Assembly (NCBI GenBank): GCA_036388475.1
Contig: DASVRT010000020.1
Span: 21,338-85,337, forward strand
Direction of reading: 5' to 3'
DNA from: JALZHR01 sp036388475
GTDB lineage: Bacteria; Acidobacteriota; Blastocatellia; Pyrinomonadales; Pyrinomonadaceae
DNA: 64,000 nucleotides
The notes beneath the pieces were generated by a model. That model had not been told where the DNA came from, made no database searches, and was given only the letters and a program-made list of their open reading frames with translations. The position numbers were made by a program, and so were the translations under genes. Shown piece by piece: positions 9,594 to 17,929 of the stretch; the first letter of the stretch is position 1, and each line of letters starts with the position of its first letter.

Positions 9594-9635
9594 ACAAAAA
9601 ATTTAGGCGACAACTTTCCGAAAAAGGTTGCCGCC
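9594..9635 (-). terminator. Hairpin terminator after the TonB-like gene
   Basis: On the minus strand GGCGGCAACCTTT pairs with AAAGTTGTCGCC (one bulge and one GU pair) around a short loop, followed by TAAATTTTTT. It lies 30 bases beyond the stop of the TonB-like gene and just before the start of the M1 peptidase gene, suggesting separate transcripts. Confidence 0.6.
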
Positions 9636-9665
9636 CGTTTATAATTTGAATTTACCGGAAGAGGA

Positions 9666-11015
9666 TTACAGGTTGAAATTGAAATTCACAAAACCTTTTG
9701 CCTTAACCGGCTGACCGTCTTTGGTAAACGGCTTGAATTTCCATTTTTTCAGCGCGTCCGCCGCCGCGCGTTGCAGCAGCGAGGGACCCGAAGAATTCTG
9801 CACGGCGGAAACCTGTCCCTGCTCGTCAACCATCACTTCGACTTTCACGGTTCCGGTCATTCGCAGAGTTTTCGCCTGCGGCGGGTAAATCGGATTGACC
9901 TTTTGCGTCGCGTATTCGACCAGCGAACCGACCTGCAAAGGCGTATCGTCGCTTACCTTCGTCGGCGTCGGATTCGTATTTTGCGCGACGGTTTCGGTGC
10001 TCGTGTTCGGAGTATTGACGCGGCGTTCCCGGGTCGGAACTTTCGGCGCGTCGTTGTCGGGATTGACGTTCGGAGTCAGTTGCTTTTCCGCCACCGTTTC
10101 CTTCGGAGTTTCCGCAGCGGTCTTTTCGGGAGTTGTTACCGATTGTTTCTGTTCCGGAACAGGCTCGAAACTAACATTATTTTTCGCCGGTTCGGTTGTG
10201 TTTTCCGTTTTTGTTTCGGTTTTCGGCGCGATTTGATTGGAAGTCTGAATCAGGCTCGGCTGCGTTTCCGTTTTCAGCGGAGTGGTCGGCGCGGAATTCG
10301 TGTAAGTCGGCTGATTTGAAGCGACGGTGTTATTCACTTCGTCGTCGCCGGCAGCGTTCAGAACCGTGCTGCGCGACGTCATCAAGCCTTCGCGCGCGTC
10401 GGCGACTGCTTCTTTCCAGCGTTTGGCGTCGTAATCGTCGCGCGCCAGGACGATTCGCGCATTCGACGATTCTTCGAGTAAAGCGAAAGCGTCCGAGGCT
10501 TTTTTCTTATCCGTGCTGGCGGCTTTCGTCTGCGTGATAACCATCTCGACGGTTTCGCGCATTTTCTCGACGTCGGCAATCGCGTCCGGCGTCAGGTTGC
10601 GGTCGTTCATCATTAAGCCTAATGATTTGTAGCGTTCCTGCTGGTTGCGCGCGCCTTTGACGACCTGCGCGGCGACGGCGAAATAATTTTGCGCGGCGTT
10701 CGGCTTATTGGCTTTCTGCGCGTTAAAAAGCTCGTTTAAAAAGCCTTGCGCGCGTTTGTAATCGCCCTGTTCGAGATAGCAGTTCATCAACATCACGTTG
10801 ACGACGCTGTGAACGGTCGCGTCATTGATTTCGCGGCGAATTCCTTCGAGTTCGTATATCGCGGCGTTGTAATTTTTGACGGCGATAGAGGCTTTTGCCT
10901 TCGTCACGCGCCCTCTCATTACATCGGCAGAAGTGGTTGACTGCGCTAAAACTCCAAGAACACTAAATAAAACCAAAAAAACGACAACACCCAATCGGCG
11001 GACGTTTAGCGGCAT
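9666..11015 (-). CDS. Exported TPR-like protein with C-terminal TonB domain
   Basis: A protein of 449 residues from the ATG at 11015, chosen because GAAGGAGG lies 8 bases upstream; longer starts at 11081 and 11042 lack a site. Order: signal peptide or N-terminal membrane anchor (residues ~5-25, ending in LAQS), a helical repeat region with TPR character (~30-190), a long Thr/Pro/Lys/Glu-rich linker (~200-350), and a TonB C-terminal domain (~365-449). The last domain has the YPPQAKTLRMTGTVKVEV and WKFKPF motifs. The TonB domain usually contacts outer-membrane receptors, but no ExbB/ExbD gene or receptor is here. Many bacteria of this type have such TonB-domain proteins of unclear function. Confidence 0.85.
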   Translation of the reverse strand: MPLNVRRLGVVVFLVLFSVLGVLAQSTTSADVMRGRVTKAKASIAVKNYNAAIYELEGIRREINDATVHSVVNVMLMNCYLEQGDYKRAQGFLNELFNAQKANKPNAAQNYFAVAAQVVKGARNQQERYKSLGLMMNDRNLTPDAIADVEKMRETVEMVITQTKAASTDKKKASDAFALLEESSNARIVLARDDYDAKRWKEAVADAREGLMTSRSTVLNAAGDDEVNNTVASNQPTYTNSAPTTPLKTETQPSLIQTSNQIAPKTETKTENTTEPAKNNVSFEPVPEQKQSVTTPEKTAAETPKETVAEKQLTPNVNPDNDAPKVPTRERRVNTPNTSTETVAQNTNPTPTKVSDDTPLQVGSLVEYATQKVNPIYPPQAKTLRMTGTVKVEVMVDEQGQVSAVQNSSGPSLLQRAAADALKKWKFKPFTKDGQPVKAKGFVNFNFNL

Positions 11016-11142
11016 TTCTGTTTCCTCCTTCTGTGGTTTCATTGCGGTTAAAATGAACTGGCGTTCACTTTTCTTCAACAAACAATCTTTTTATTTTGCC
11101 TTTTTAAAAGCACCTCAAGCAAGCGTTTGATTCCTGCTCTTT

Positions 11143-12573
11143 TTAATTCGATAAACTCTTGATGATTTTTTGGCGGTAAAGGTTTGCGTCTTTCTTTATA
11201 GCATTTTCGTCGAGCGTTAGCAAACGTTTTTCGCGCATTATTATTTTTCCGTTGATAATGACGGTATTTACGTCCGCGGCTTTGGTCGCGTAAACGAGGT
11301 GAGAATAGTAGTTATAGAAAGGCGTCTGGTGCAGATTGTCAAAATCGACGAGCACGATGTCGGCGCGTTTTCCGGCTTCCAGCGAGCCGATTAAATTTTC
11401 CAGATGCAAAGCGCGCGCGCCGCCGATGGTCGCCATTGCAAAAGCCTGTTCGGCGTTGACGACTTTCGGGTCGCCCGAATAAAGCTTGTGCAGCTTTGCC
11501 GCCGTGTCCATCTCTTCCCACATATCGAGGTCGTTGTTCGAAGCCGCGCCGTCCGTGCCCAGACCGAGCCTGACACCGGCGTTCAACATCTGCGGCACGG
11601 GCGAAACGCCGGAGGCGAGCTTCATATTCGACTGCGGATTGTGCGCCACGCCGACGCCGCGCGATTTTAAAATCTGAATCTCGTTATCGTCGGCGAAAAC
11701 GACGTGCGCGGCGATGGTTCGATTATCTAAAAAATTGATGCGATTCAGATACTCGACCGGACGCGCGCCGTATTGTTTGGAAATATCGTCAACTTCCTTT
11801 CGCGTTTCGGCGACGTGAATGACCACGGGCGCGCCGAGCTTATCGGAAAGATTTTTTATCGCTCTTAAATGGTCGGTCGTTAAAGTATACGGCGCGTGCG
11901 GCGCGAGCGCGGGGACGATTAACGAATGATTTTTCCATTTGTTGACGTATCTTTCGCCGTAGCGCATCGCTTCTTCGGGCGTTTTGTTGTCGGCGACCGG
12001 AAATTGAATAATCGTTTCGCCCAAAACGCCGCGCACGCCGGCTTTCGCGGTTTCGTCGGCGACGGCGTCTTCAAAATAATACATATCGCAGTAGGTCGTC
12101 GTGCCGCCGCGAATCATTTCCGCCAGTCCGAGCCGCGTGCCGGCGCGCACGAAAGCTTCCGTGACGTTTTTCGCTTCGGCGGGAAAAATGTATTTCGTCA
12201 GCCATTCGTTCAAATCCAAATCGTCGGAAATGCCGCGAAAAAGCACCATCGGAACGTGCGTGTGCGTGTTGATTAAACCGGGAATGATGACTTTGCCGTT
12301 GGCATTTATGGTCTGGCGCGCGCGCAGATTTTTGGTCACGGCGGCGCGTTTGCCGACCAGCGCGATTTCGCCGTTTTTGACCACGACCGCGCCGTCTTCA
12401 ATCACGCGGCGGTTTTCGTCCATCGTGACGACCGTGCCGCCGACGATTAATAAATCGGCATTCCAGTTCGGAACGATTTTTTGCGGTAACGGTTGTCGCT
12501 GAGCAAAGCCGGACGGCGGGAGAATTAAAAGAATCGAAACAAATACGAGCAATAAAATTTTCAACTTTTCCAT
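11143..12573 (-). CDS. Exported amidohydrolase (MTA/SAH/guanine-deaminase type)
   Basis: A metal-dependent deaminase of the amidohydrolase superfamily, cytosolic-like in sequence but with an N-terminal signal peptide (residues 1-26, ending GFAQ). The start at 12573 is preferred to 12624 because it places the hydrophobic segment first. Metal ligands and motifs: NTHTHVPM (two His), LAPHAPYTL, HVAETRKE, then GVAHNPQSNMKLASG and LGLGTDGAASNN with the catalytic Asp. These match 5'-methylthioadenosine/S-adenosylhomocysteine deaminases and related aryl-amine hydrolases. It lies in the same direction as, and beyond, cytidine deaminase, uridine kinase and nucleoside phosphorylase, so a salvage role is likely. 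The substrate is not decided by the sequence. Confidence 0.88.
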   Translation of the reverse strand: MEKLKILLLVFVSILLILPPSGFAQRQPLPQKIVPNWNADLLIVGGTVVTMDENRRVIEDGAVVVKNGEIALVGKRAAVTKNLRARQTINANGKVIIPGLINTHTHVPMVLFRGISDDLDLNEWLTKYIFPAEAKNVTEAFVRAGTRLGLAEMIRGGTTTYCDMYYFEDAVADETAKAGVRGVLGETIIQFPVADNKTPEEAMRYGERYVNKWKNHSLIVPALAPHAPYTLTTDHLRAIKNLSDKLGAPVVIHVAETRKEVDDISKQYGARPVEYLNRINFLDNRTIAAHVVFADDNEIQILKSRGVGVAHNPQSNMKLASGVSPVPQMLNAGVRLGLGTDGAASNNDLDMWEEMDTAAKLHKLYSGDPKVVNAEQAFAMATIGGARALHLENLIGSLEAGKRADIVLVDFDNLHQTPFYNYYSHLVYATKAADVNTVIINGKIIMREKRLLTLDENAIKKDANLYRQKIIKSLSN

Positions 12574-12612
12574 AGCTGAATTTACAACATTTTCAGGCAA
12601 AAACGCAAAGAA

Positions 12613-12754
12613 GATTTTCAACACAAAGACACCGGGAACACAAAGGAAATTTCAAATACGAGGGACAGGATAAAATGATTTTCCATTCGGGTCTTCTCGT
12701 GTCGGTTCCTCGCTTTTTCCGTCCTGTGTTCTTTGTATCTTTGTCTTGGAAATC
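12613..12754. repeat. Long imperfect hairpin of ACACAAAGA / GAACACAAAG words
   Basis: The left part (12613-12668) and right part (12684-12754) are imperfect complements; the best-matched words are ACAAAGA and GAACACA. It fills the gap between cdd and the amidohydrolase gene, at the 3' end of cdd. A very similar word forms the outer layer of the hairpin at 53985-54173. Confidence 0.65.
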
Positions 12755-13151
12755 ACTTCAAAAACTTTGTATCGAAAGCCCGCGGCAGCAGTTCTTTCAT
12801 CTGCACGGTTTCGGTTTTGCCGTGCAGATTGGAAAAGGTTACGGGAACATCGCCGCAAAATTCCCAGATGATTTGACGGCAAACGCCGCACGGCGGCGTC
12901 AATTCCTGCGTATCGGCGACGACGGCGATGGTCGTAAGTTCCTTTTCGCCCTCGGAGACGGCTTTCCAAATCGCCACGCGTTCGGCGCAAACCGTCAGAC
13001 CGTAACTCGCCGATTCGACGTTGCAGCCGGTGTAAATCTTACCGTCCTTTGTTCTGACCGCGGCACCGACTTTGAAATTCGAAAACGGCGCGTAAGCTTT
13101 TTCGCGCACGCCGCGCGCGGCTTCGACTAATTCCTGTAAATCTTCATTCAT
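12753..13151 (-). CDS. cdd: Cytidine deaminase
   Basis: Hydrolyses cytidine and deoxycytidine to uridine and deoxyuridine plus ammonia. The 132-residue length is typical for the small tetrameric type. The zinc site is clear: NVESASYGLTVCAERVA supplies the first Cys and the catalytic Glu, and PPCGVCRQI supplies two more Cys. It lies downstream of uridine kinase in the same direction, so it can feed uridine into the next step of salvage. A hairpin lies on each side. Confidence 0.95.
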   Translation of the reverse strand: MNEDLQELVEAARGVREKAYAPFSNFKVGAAVRTKDGKIYTGCNVESASYGLTVCAERVAIWKAVSEGEKELTTIAVVADTQELTPPCGVCRQIIWEFCGDVPVTFSNLHGKTETVQMKELLPRAFDTKFLK

Positions 13152-13173
13152 AAACTATATTTTTACCACACAG

Positions 13174-13266
13174 ACGCCGCAGACACAGAGATTTTCAGCT
13201 AAAAAGTAAAAGCGGTTTTCATTTGACTTTCTACTTTTGCCTTATTTTCCTCTGTGTCTGGGGCGT
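13174..13266. repeat. 17-bp hairpin of GCAGACACAGAG words
   Basis: Arm 13174-13190 and arm 13250-13266 match over 17 bases with one difference, with further partial pairing inside (AAGTA words). It occupies the gap between udk and cdd. It is a phrase-hairpin of the same type as those at 12613 and 59657. Confidence 0.72.
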
Positions 13267-13282
13267 TGCGAAGCGCATCGCT

Positions 13283-13909
13283 TCAATTCTGTTCTATTGC
13301 CTCGCGTCTTAATTTTTCGCGCACCAGACCGCACAACAGCTCGACGCTGATGTCGGTTTGGCTGCCTTCGGGAATAATCACGTCGGCGTGACGCTTCGAC
13401 GGCTCGACAAACTCGTAATGCATCGGGCGAATCGTGTGTTCATACTGCCAGAGCGTCTGCTCGAACGACCGACCGCGCTGCTCGATGTCGCGCCGCAGCC
13501 GCCGCATCAGGCGCACGTCGCTCGGCGTATCGACAAAAACGCGCACGTCCAGCAAATCCAAAACGCGCGCTTCGGCGAAAATCAAGATGCCTTCGAGAAT
13601 AACGACCGGCTTCGGCTCGATGTGTTCGGTTTGGTCGCGGCGCGTGTGCGTGACGAAATCGTAAATCGGCATCTCGATCGGCTGCCCGTTTTTCAGACGC
13701 TTCAGATGATTGACAATCATCTCGCTGTCAATCGAATCGGGATGGTCGAAATTCGCCTGCCGCCGCTCGTCGAGCGGCATATCGCCGAGATTTCGATAAT
13801 ACGAGTCCTGTTCGACCAGCACGACATTTCCGCGCCCGACCGCATCGAGAATCTTTCGCGCAATCGTCGTTTTGCCTGAACCTGTTCCGCCGCAGATGCC
13901 AATTATCAT
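13283..13909 (-). CDS. udk: Uridine kinase
   Basis: Phosphorylates uridine and cytidine to UMP and CMP with ATP or GTP. A 208-residue P-loop kinase: GICGGTGSGKTTIA at the N-terminus, QDSYYRNLGDMPLDERRQANFDHP with the substrate-site residues, VVILEGILIF (Walker B strand), and a C-terminal RHADVIIPEG segment typical of Udk. It sits between purine nucleoside phosphorylase and cytidine deaminase on the same strand, as expected for a nucleoside salvage group. Confidence 0.96.
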   Translation of the reverse strand: MIIGICGGTGSGKTTIARKILDAVGRGNVVLVEQDSYYRNLGDMPLDERRQANFDHPDSIDSEMIVNHLKRLKNGQPIEMPIYDFVTHTRRDQTEHIEPKPVVILEGILIFAEARVLDLLDVRVFVDTPSDVRLMRRLRRDIEQRGRSFEQTLWQYEHTIRPMHYEFVEPSKRHADVIIPEGSQTDISVELLCGLVREKLRREAIEQN

Positions 13910-13921
13910 AATAAGATTTCA

Positions 13922-13996
13922 AACAGGATAAGCAGGATTAAAAAATAAAGAAGTTGAATTTTTTATAATCCCGTTCATCTTGTCCATCCTGTTTTA
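13922..13996. repeat. Hairpin of AACAGGAT / ATCCTGTT words between punA and udk
   Basis: The left side (13922-13940) has AACAGGAT-AAG-CAGGATTA; the right side (13966-13996) is its rough complement ending in ATCCTGTTTT. It overlaps the end of the nucleoside phosphorylase gene. Words of the same kind occur in the hairpin at 4208-4365 and, in the CAGGGAT form, at 18725 and 21418. Confidence 0.65.
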
Positions 13997-14851
13997 ATTC
14001 AACTTTGGAATAATTCTTCTTAAAAGCTCTTTAAAAATTGCCGCCACGCGCGCGCCCGTTTCCATCACTTCTTCGTGATGAATAATGTCGTCGCTCATTC
14101 CGGCGGCGAGATTTGTAATGCAGGAAATTCCCAGAACTTTCACTTCCTGATGCCGCGCCGCAATCGCTTCCGGCACGGTTGACATCCCGACGGCGTCCGC
14201 GCCCAAAAGCCGTATCATCCGAATCTCCGCCGGGGTTTCGTAACAAGGTCCCGACAAACCGCAGTAAACGCCGCGCCGCAAAAGCTGTCGCGGTTCTTTG
14301 TCAATTCCCTGCTCGACTCTTTCCTGCGCCATCTTTTTCGCTTCCGTGCTGGCAATTTCCTGATATTCGATGTCGTAAACATTCGTCATATCAGGAAACC
14401 GCACGCCGAAACGCGCGTCGTTTGCGCCGCGCAGAGGATTGACGCCCATAAAATTAATATGGTCGCGAATCAGCATCAAACCGCCCGGCTTCATACTCGT
14501 CCGCACGCTGCCCGCCGCATTCGTCAAAATCAGCTTTTTGATTCCGAGCAACCCAAACGTGCGCACCGGCAAAATAACCTGCTGCATATCGTAGCCTTCG
14601 TAAAAATGAAAACGCCCCTGCTGAACGGCGACCGCCACGCCTTCGACTTCGCCCAAAACCAACTGCCCGGCGTGACCCTCGACCGTCGATTTCTGAAAAT
14701 TCGGAATTTCCTCATAAGAAATCCTGACCGCATTTTCCAAATCCTCGGCAAACGCGCCCAGCCCGCTGCCCAAAACAATCGCGACTTTTATTTCCTTATC
14801 ATATTTCGAGCGAATAAAATCCGCCGATTCCTTCGCCTTTTCGTAGCTCAT
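13994..14851 (-). CDS. punA: Purine nucleoside phosphorylase (trimeric type)
   Basis: Splits inosine and guanosine with phosphate into the base and ribose 1-phosphate. The 285-residue length and motifs fit the trimeric PNP/MTAP family: GSGLGAFAE near residue 28 (phosphate site), VEGHAGQLVLG, QGRFHFYEGY, LTNAAGSV, the GLSGPCYETPAE loop, MSTVPEAIAARH, and CITNLAAG with the base-contacting Asn. It stands first of the punA-udk-cdd series. Low-molecular-weight family membership is secure; the purine preference (hypoxanthine/guanine) is inferred from the Glu and Asn motifs. Confidence 0.95.
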   Translation of the reverse strand: MSYEKAKESADFIRSKYDKEIKVAIVLGSGLGAFAEDLENAVRISYEEIPNFQKSTVEGHAGQLVLGEVEGVAVAVQQGRFHFYEGYDMQQVILPVRTFGLLGIKKLILTNAAGSVRTSMKPGGLMLIRDHINFMGVNPLRGANDARFGVRFPDMTNVYDIEYQEIASTEAKKMAQERVEQGIDKEPRQLLRRGVYCGLSGPCYETPAEIRMIRLLGADAVGMSTVPEAIAARHQEVKVLGISCITNLAAGMSDDIIHHEEVMETGARVAAIFKELLRRIIPKLN

Positions 14852-14915
14852 AAAGAACTTTATTTTTACATAAAGACTGAGTTTGAGTAAATTTACGTTT
14901 GTTTTATTTGAAATG

Positions 14916-14935
14916 TGATACTTGATATAGTATCA
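14916..14935. promoter_or_regulatory. Small palindrome upstream of hicB
   Basis: TGATAC at 14916-14921 and its complement GTATCA at 14930-14935 flank an AT-rich 8-base centre, in the gap between the divergent punA and hicB genes. Antitoxins of the HicB type often bind such sites to control their own operon. The match is short, so this is only a candidate. Confidence 0.3.
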
Positions 14936-15088
14936 TTATTTACGAGTCATCATATTTTCAAAACTCCTCGGCAAGGCGAAGCGCGCATTAACTTGCAAAA
15001 GGAAAAGGCAATAATGCCAAACCTTATCAGGTTCGACAGTTTCTCCGCGCTTTGCGTAAATTAAAAGAGCTTGAAGAAGATAAGAAAG

Positions 15089-15469
15089 ATGAACAAAACG
15101 GCTAAGAAACAAGTCAAGAAAACGAAAAAAGAAAGTTTGCCGAAAGTCGAGCAATATCTTTACAGCGTCGGCTGGTCCGAGGTGGACGAAGCTTTTGTCG
15201 CCCGCGTGGCTGAGTTTCCCTCTTTAGCCGCGCACGGCGAAACGCAGGAAGAAGCCTTGCGCGAAATTAAAGATGTGGTCGAATTTGTCTTGAAAGATTT
15301 AACCGAATCGAACGAGCCGATTCCCGAACCTTTCGGCAAGCGTTCTTTTAGCGGCAAATTGGTTTTGCGAATGCCTGAATATATGCACCGCCGGCTTGCC
15401 CTCGAAGCGATGCAGCAAGGCATTTCGCTTAATCAATTACTAAATTTGAAACTGGAAGCAAGCCGTTAA
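15089..15469 (+). CDS. hicB: HicB-like antitoxin protein
   Basis: A 126-residue product (ATG at 15089; a TTG at 15071 in the same frame is less likely). A Lys-rich N-terminal tail is followed by the HicB partial RNase-H-like fold, YSVGWSEVDEAFVARVAEFPSLAAHGETQEEALREI. The C-terminus is an Arc/ribbon-helix-helix-type segment (VLRMPEYMHRRLALEAMQQGISLNQLLNLKL). This is the usual layout of HicB antitoxins that also bind DNA. I find no intact HicA toxin frame on either side; the AT-rich 14870-15088 stretch has only broken frames. It sits opposite to the nucleoside genes around it, which suggests a later insertion. It may act alone as a regulator. Confidence 0.8.
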   Translation: MNKTAKKQVKKTKKESLPKVEQYLYSVGWSEVDEAFVARVAEFPSLAAHGETQEEALREIKDVVEFVLKDLTESNEPIPEPFGKRSFSGKLVLRMPEYMHRRLALEAMQQGISLNQLLNLKLEASR

Positions 15470-15483
15470 ACCTGCTTCCCTTT

Positions 15484-16392
15484 TTATTTCTCTTTTCGAT
15501 AAGGAATTCCGAGCGCTTTCGGCGCGCGCGACAAGCCGATAAATCCCGCCAGCACGATAATCGTCAAAACATACGGAATCATCTGTATAAACTGCACGGG
15601 AATGTCTTCGCCCGAAGGCAGTTTATAAACGCCTTGAATCTGAATCGTCAGCGCTTCGGTGAAACCGAAAAACAGGCACGCGACGAGCACCGGAACGGGT
15701 CGCCATTTCGCCAGAATCAGCGCCGCCAGCGCGATAAATCCGCGTCCCGCCGTCATATTGCGCGTGAAAAGCGACGATTGCCCGATGGAAAGATACGCGC
15801 CGCCCGCCGCCGCCAGAGCGCCGGAAATAATGACGGCGATATAACGCAGTCGAATGACGTTGACGCCCGCCGCGTCCGCCGCCGCCGGATTTTCGCCGGT
15901 GGCTCGAAGGCGCAGACCGAAAGGCGTTTTATACAGCACATACCAGCAGACGGGAACGAGCGCGAAAGCCAGCAGCGAGGCGATGGAGATGCGGTTGAAA
16001 AATTCGGGCAAAAGATTTTCCTTGGCAATCTGCTCGGTCGAACCGGAGGAATCGTAAATCGCGCCGCTCAGCAGCGCGGGCAGTCCGAACATCAGAAAAT
16101 TTATCGCCATCCCGCTGACCACCTGGTCGGCTTCAAATTTAATGGTCGCAATCGCGTAAATCAAAGCCAGCGCCGCGCCCGCCGCCATTCCGCACAATAA
16201 TCCGAGATAAGGATTGCCCAGTTCGTAAGTGGCAATCGCCGCCGCGAACGCGCCCGCCAGCATCAAGCCTTCGAGCGCGATGTTGATGACGCCCGCGCGT
16301 TCGGAAAAAAGTCCGCCGAGCGCGGCGAAAATCAAAGGCGTGGCGAGACGTATCGCCGAAAAAAGCATCGCCAGCGTAAATAACTCAGTCAT
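15484..16392 (-). CDS. Nucleoside-type ABC transporter permease (second subunit)
   Basis: A 302-residue inner-membrane protein with about eight hydrophobic helices. It carries the conserved early motif ATPLIFAALGGLFSERAGVINIALEGLMLAGAF and the late GLSRAPKALG segment of the BmpB/NupQ/YufQ permease group, which import nucleosides with a BMP-type lipoprotein. It follows the other permease by 3 bases, so they are translated together. The ATPase and binding lipoprotein genes are not in the window. Placement beside nucleoside salvage enzymes supports nucleosides as cargo. Confidence 0.9.
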   Translation of the reverse strand: MTELFTLAMLFSAIRLATPLIFAALGGLFSERAGVINIALEGLMLAGAFAAAIATYELGNPYLGLLCGMAAGAALALIYAIATIKFEADQVVSGMAINFLMFGLPALLSGAIYDSSGSTEQIAKENLLPEFFNRISIASLLAFALVPVCWYVLYKTPFGLRLRATGENPAAADAAGVNVIRLRYIAVIISGALAAAGGAYLSIGQSSLFTRNMTAGRGFIALAALILAKWRPVPVLVACLFFGFTEALTIQIQGVYKLPSGEDIPVQFIQMIPYVLTIIVLAGFIGLSRAPKALGIPYRKEK

Positions 16393-16395
16393 AAT

Positions 16396-17478
16396 TTAAC
16401 GTTTCTTTGAATACATTTGCAGACAAGCTACAAACAGAATAATAATTGCCTGCAAAACCCAGCCGATATCTTTGGAAACTCTCGGCGTAAAGGCATCGAC
16501 GAAAATTTCGCCGCGCTGCAAAACCGCAAAAAACAGCGCGGCGACCAGAACTCCGAACGGATGATTTCTGCCCAAAAGCGCCACCGCGATTCCCAAAAAT
16601 CCGACTTCGCCCGAAAAACCGTCGTAATAACGATGACGATAACCGAGAACTTCGCCGACGGCGACCATTCCGGCGAGCGCGCCCGAAATCGTCATCGCAA
16701 TAATAATCTGCTTTTGCGGCGAGATTCCGCCGTATTCCGCCGCCGTCGGATTCGCGCCGACCGCGCGCAGCTCGTATCCCCATTTGGTTTTCCATAGAAA
16801 AACGTAGACGAGAAAGCACATCAAAATCGCCAGAATAAAGGCGATGCTGAGCGGCACGTCTTTCGGAATAAACGGCAGAAATTGATTAAGCTGCGGGATG
16901 TAGGCGCCCTGCCCGATTTCGGCGGTTTGCAGCAGCGGGTCGCCCGGAATTTTGTAGTGATACTGCGTCAAATAACTGACCAGCGCGATGGCGATAAAAT
17001 TCAGCATAATCGTGTTGATAACTTCGTGCGAGCCGAATTTCGCCTTCAAAATGCCCGGAATCGCGCCCCAGATTCCGCCGACGACCATCGCCGTCAGAAT
17101 ACAAAGCGGAATGAGCAAAACGGCGGGCAGACTCATCCAGGACCAATCTTCCTTTTTGCCGAAAACGTCAACTACCGCCCCGCCGAATTTGATGCCGACC
17201 CAGGCGGTCGCGAAAGCCGCCACGTAAAGCTGACCTTCCGCGCCGATGTTCAAAAGCCCGCAGCGAAACGCCACCGCCACCGCCAAGCCCGTAAAAATCA
17301 AAGGCGTCGCGTAAAAAAGCGTGTAGCCGACGTCTTTCGCCGAGCCGAACGAATTAGCAAGCAGCAGGCGATAAGCTTCAAACGGGTTGTCGCCAATCAG
17401 CAGAATCACGATGCCGCCCACCACAAATGCCGCCAGAACGGCGACGAGCGGCGAGAGTATTTCACGAAAAATTTTCAT
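16396..17478 (-). CDS. Nucleoside-type ABC transporter permease (first subunit)
   Basis: A 360-residue inner-membrane protein, partner of the permease that follows it 3 bases later. It has an N-terminal membrane anchor, the motif ATPLIFTGLAVAVAFRCGLLNIGAEGQLY of the NupP/YufP group, a long loop around residues 100-125, and a late GGISPQKQIIIAMTISGALAGMVAVGEVLG segment. These permeases pair with NupQ-like ones to form the channel. The small frame ending at 17484 lies only 5 bases upstream and may be part of the same transcript. Confidence 0.9.
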   Translation of the reverse strand: MKIFREILSPLVAVLAAFVVGGIVILLIGDNPFEAYRLLLANSFGSAKDVGYTLFYATPLIFTGLAVAVAFRCGLLNIGAEGQLYVAAFATAWVGIKFGGAVVDVFGKKEDWSWMSLPAVLLIPLCILTAMVVGGIWGAIPGILKAKFGSHEVINTIMLNFIAIALVSYLTQYHYKIPGDPLLQTAEIGQGAYIPQLNQFLPFIPKDVPLSIAFILAILMCFLVYVFLWKTKWGYELRAVGANPTAAEYGGISPQKQIIIAMTISGALAGMVAVGEVLGYRHRYYDGFSGEVGFLGIAVALLGRNHPFGVLVAALFFAVLQRGEIFVDAFTPRVSKDIGWVLQAIIILFVACLQMYSKKR

Positions 17479-17483
17479 TTTGT

Positions 17484-17639
17484 TTATTCAGACGGAAAAA
17501 TTCTATAACCTTCGTTCTGCCGGCGAACAAAACTCAATATCAAATTTGCAGCCATAAACAGAATCGCCGCCGGCGCAAAAGCAAAATTCAATTGCCGCCA
17601 TTTTTCGACAAATTTTTCAGGCAGATTTATTTTGGACAT
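17484..17639 (-). CDS. Possible small membrane protein upstream of the permease
   Basis: A frame of 51 residues from ATG 17639 (start uncertain; 17663 is also possible), ending 5 bases before the permease start. It has one hydrophobic segment, FAPAAILFMAANLILSFV, after a charged N-terminus, and ends in a charged tail. No family is recognised. The tight spacing to the permease supports translation. A weak call because the region is AT-rich and short. Confidence 0.4.
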   Translation of the reverse strand: MSKINLPEKFVEKWRQLNFAFAPAAILFMAANLILSFVRRQNEGYRIFPSE

Positions 17640-17681
17640 CCTTGTAAACTGACAACCGAACATAAACAAAAATATAATCAG

Positions 17682-17807
17682 TCATAACGAGAACCTCGCA
17701 GTATCATTAAAGCTCTTTCCGAAACCGGAAACCTCTTTAAAAATAACCGGGCAAAGCAGAACAAAAAATATAGTCAGCACAATATACCGGGGAATTATGC
17801 CTCTCAT
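17682..17807 (-). CDS. Possible 41-residue membrane peptide
   Basis: An ATG at 17807 overlaps the stop of the frame above it in an ATGA arrangement. The product has one hydrophobic segment (IVLTIFFVLLCPVIF) and a polar C-terminus. No family is recognised. The overlap with the upstream micro-gene and its own ending in another ATGA suggest a chain of coupled small genes, but nothing else proves expression. Confidence 0.35.
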   Translation of the reverse strand: MRGIIPRYIVLTIFFVLLCPVIFKEVSGFGKSFNDTARFSL

Positions 17808-17929
17808 TTTATTCTTTCTTCGCTTGTCAAAAACTGCTTTTCGATTCGCCGCCCCAACAATAAATACAAACCGATTGCGAAAAAAAAAGAAATAATTACG
17901 ACAGCCGACCGATTTATCTGAGACTCCAT
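17804..17929 (-). CDS. Possible 41-residue membrane peptide, first of a chain
   Basis: ATG at 17929, TGA at 17804-17806. The product has a clear membrane span (AVVIISFFFAIGLYLLLG) followed by RRIEKQ, the positive-inside pattern of a single-pass protein with its tail in the cytoplasm. Its TGA overlaps the next ATG by one base (ATGA). A run of nine Ts within the span makes it prone to frameshift. No family is recognised. Confidence 0.4.
   Translation of the reverse strand: MESQINRSAVVIISFFFAIGLYLLLGRRIEKQFLTSEERIK

Noticed and set aside
14936..15070. Intact hicA toxin gene upstream of hicB
   Set aside because: Frames there are broken by stops and none shows HicA motifs; noted only as a possible remnant.
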